Shown: in pieces, positions 6,325-6,750 of the stretch
Layout: every line of letters starts with the position of its first letter
Numbering within the stretch: position 1 is the stretch's first letter
Assembly (NCBI GenBank): GCA_017997855.1
Contig: JAGOEF010000086.1
Coordinates: 1 to 6,750, forward strand
Origin: Bacteroidales bacterium
Lineage (GTDB): Bacteria; Bacteroidota; Bacteroidia; Bacteroidales; ML635J-15
Length of the DNA: 6,750 nt
Direction: 5' to 3'
Program-made: the position numbers and the translations under genes
The notes under the pieces: generated by a model
The model's input: the letters and a program-made list of their open reading frames with translations, nothing else
What the model was told of the DNA's origin: nothing
The model's database searches: none

Positions 6325-6750
6325 ATGGAAAACGAGCTAAAACCCCGAGTACTGGTAACCCGCGACGACCTCATGCGTGCCATAAAGCGCAAAGGTATTT
6401 TATGGAAACTGATTACCGGTGCCGGGATGCATCTGCTCAGTCTGAACAAGCTCAATAAATTTTACAACATGATGTATCGCAAAGGCACCAACGAATTTAT
6501 CGATGCGATGTTTCAATGCAACAACAATCAGCTTGTTGTAAACAATCCGGAATTAAGCGACATACCTTCCACCGGGGCATTTATTGTGGTGAGCAACCAT
6601 CCATTTGGTGGCTGGGATGGTGTGGCGCTGATTAAAACGTTGGCTGCCAAGCGCCCCGACATCAAGTTTCTCGTAAATTTCCTTATCGGAAGAATTGAAC
6701 CCCTGAAGCCAAATATTATTGAAGTCAATCCTTTCGAAAACCGTAAAAAG
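6325..6750 (+). CDS. LPLAT/PlsC-superfamily acyltransferase, 3'-truncated by the window end
   Basis: N-terminal 142 residues of a probable membrane-associated glycerolipid or amino-acid-lipid acyltransferase; the frame is still open at 6750. The diagnostic motif is VVSNHPFGGWDGVALI, with His92 (6598-6600) and Asp98 (6616-6618). Five residues separate them, where the classical PlsC motif NHxxxxD has four. The HP-x-G-x-x-DG form is what I recall for the 'putative hemolysin'/OlsF-GlsA-like branch of the LPLAT superfamily, which includes acyltransferases making ornithine or glycine lipids in Bacteroidota. The segment FLVNFLIGRIEPLKPNIIEVNPFE fits the region after the active site. Start: ATG 6325 is preferred; an in-frame TGA lies at 6310-6312, and TTG 6313, TTG 6319 and GTG 6322 are weaker alternatives. 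It probably shares a transcript with the MFS gene. Superfamily is likely; acceptor and donor specificity are not determinable from this fragment. Confidence 0.82.
   Translation, partial: MENELKPRVLVTRDDLMRAIKRKGILWKLITGAGMHLLSLNKLNKFYNMMYRKGTNEFIDAMFQCNNNQLVVNNPELSDIPSTGAFIVVSNHPFGGWDGVALIKTLAAKRPDIKFLVNFLIGRIEPLKPNIIEVNPFENRKK

Noticed and set aside
6228..6458. 76-residue + strand open frame spanning the MFS end and the acyltransferase start
   Set aside because: It overlaps both genes out of phase, and the product has no recognisable domain. The competing frame from 6325 carries the NHPFGGWDG motif and stays open to the window end.

Overview
The window reads as a stretch of ordinary chromosome from a member of the Bacteroidota (Bacteroidetes). 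The evidence is two good matches to that phylum's -7 promoter element TAnnTTTG, the absence of clear Shine-Dalgarno sequences before any start, AT-rich intergenic DNA around moderate-GC genes, and a gene set typical of the phylum. All five genes lie on the + strand. I see no insertion sequences, phage genes, CRISPR arrays, tRNA or rRNA. No stretch over 300 bases lacks a gene.

Layout: (1) 1-1151 is the 3' part of a 2-oxo acid dehydrogenase E2 gene (lipoyl acyltransferase). The window opens at, or right next to, the lipoyl-lysine codon. (2) 1257-2549 is a divergent, short dihydrolipoamide dehydrogenase (E3). Its flavin, disulfide and His-Glu catalytic motifs are intact, but its NAD-binding domain is abbreviated. 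Together these form the E2-E3 end of a 2-oxo acid dehydrogenase operon whose E1 genes should lie upstream. (3) After a 9-bp-stem hairpin and a Bacteroidota-type promoter comes a GTG-started, secreted patatin-like phospholipase with a C-terminal outer-membrane beta-barrel (2660-4972), a type Vd / PlpD-like architecture. (4) After a 90-bp spacer with GC-rich repeats and a second promoter element comes a 12-TM MFS transporter (5063-6265). (5) Fifty-nine bases later, with a hairpin between, begins a PlsC/LPLAT-superfamily acyltransferase (6325 to the window end). It runs off the 3' edge without a stop and carries the motif NHPFGGWDG.

The first two genes serve central oxidative metabolism (acyl-CoA and NADH from a 2-oxo acid). 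The last three share a possible lipid theme: an outer-membrane phospholipase, a transporter, and a membrane-lipid acyltransferase. By analogy with the E. coli lplT-aas pair (MFS lysophospholipid flippase plus acyltransferase), they could form a lysolipid recycling route, or the acyltransferase could make amino-acid lipids. This is inference from neighbourhood and family only. The most unusual single gene is the E3 with its eroded pyridine-nucleotide domain. I do not see strong evidence for a wholly new system.
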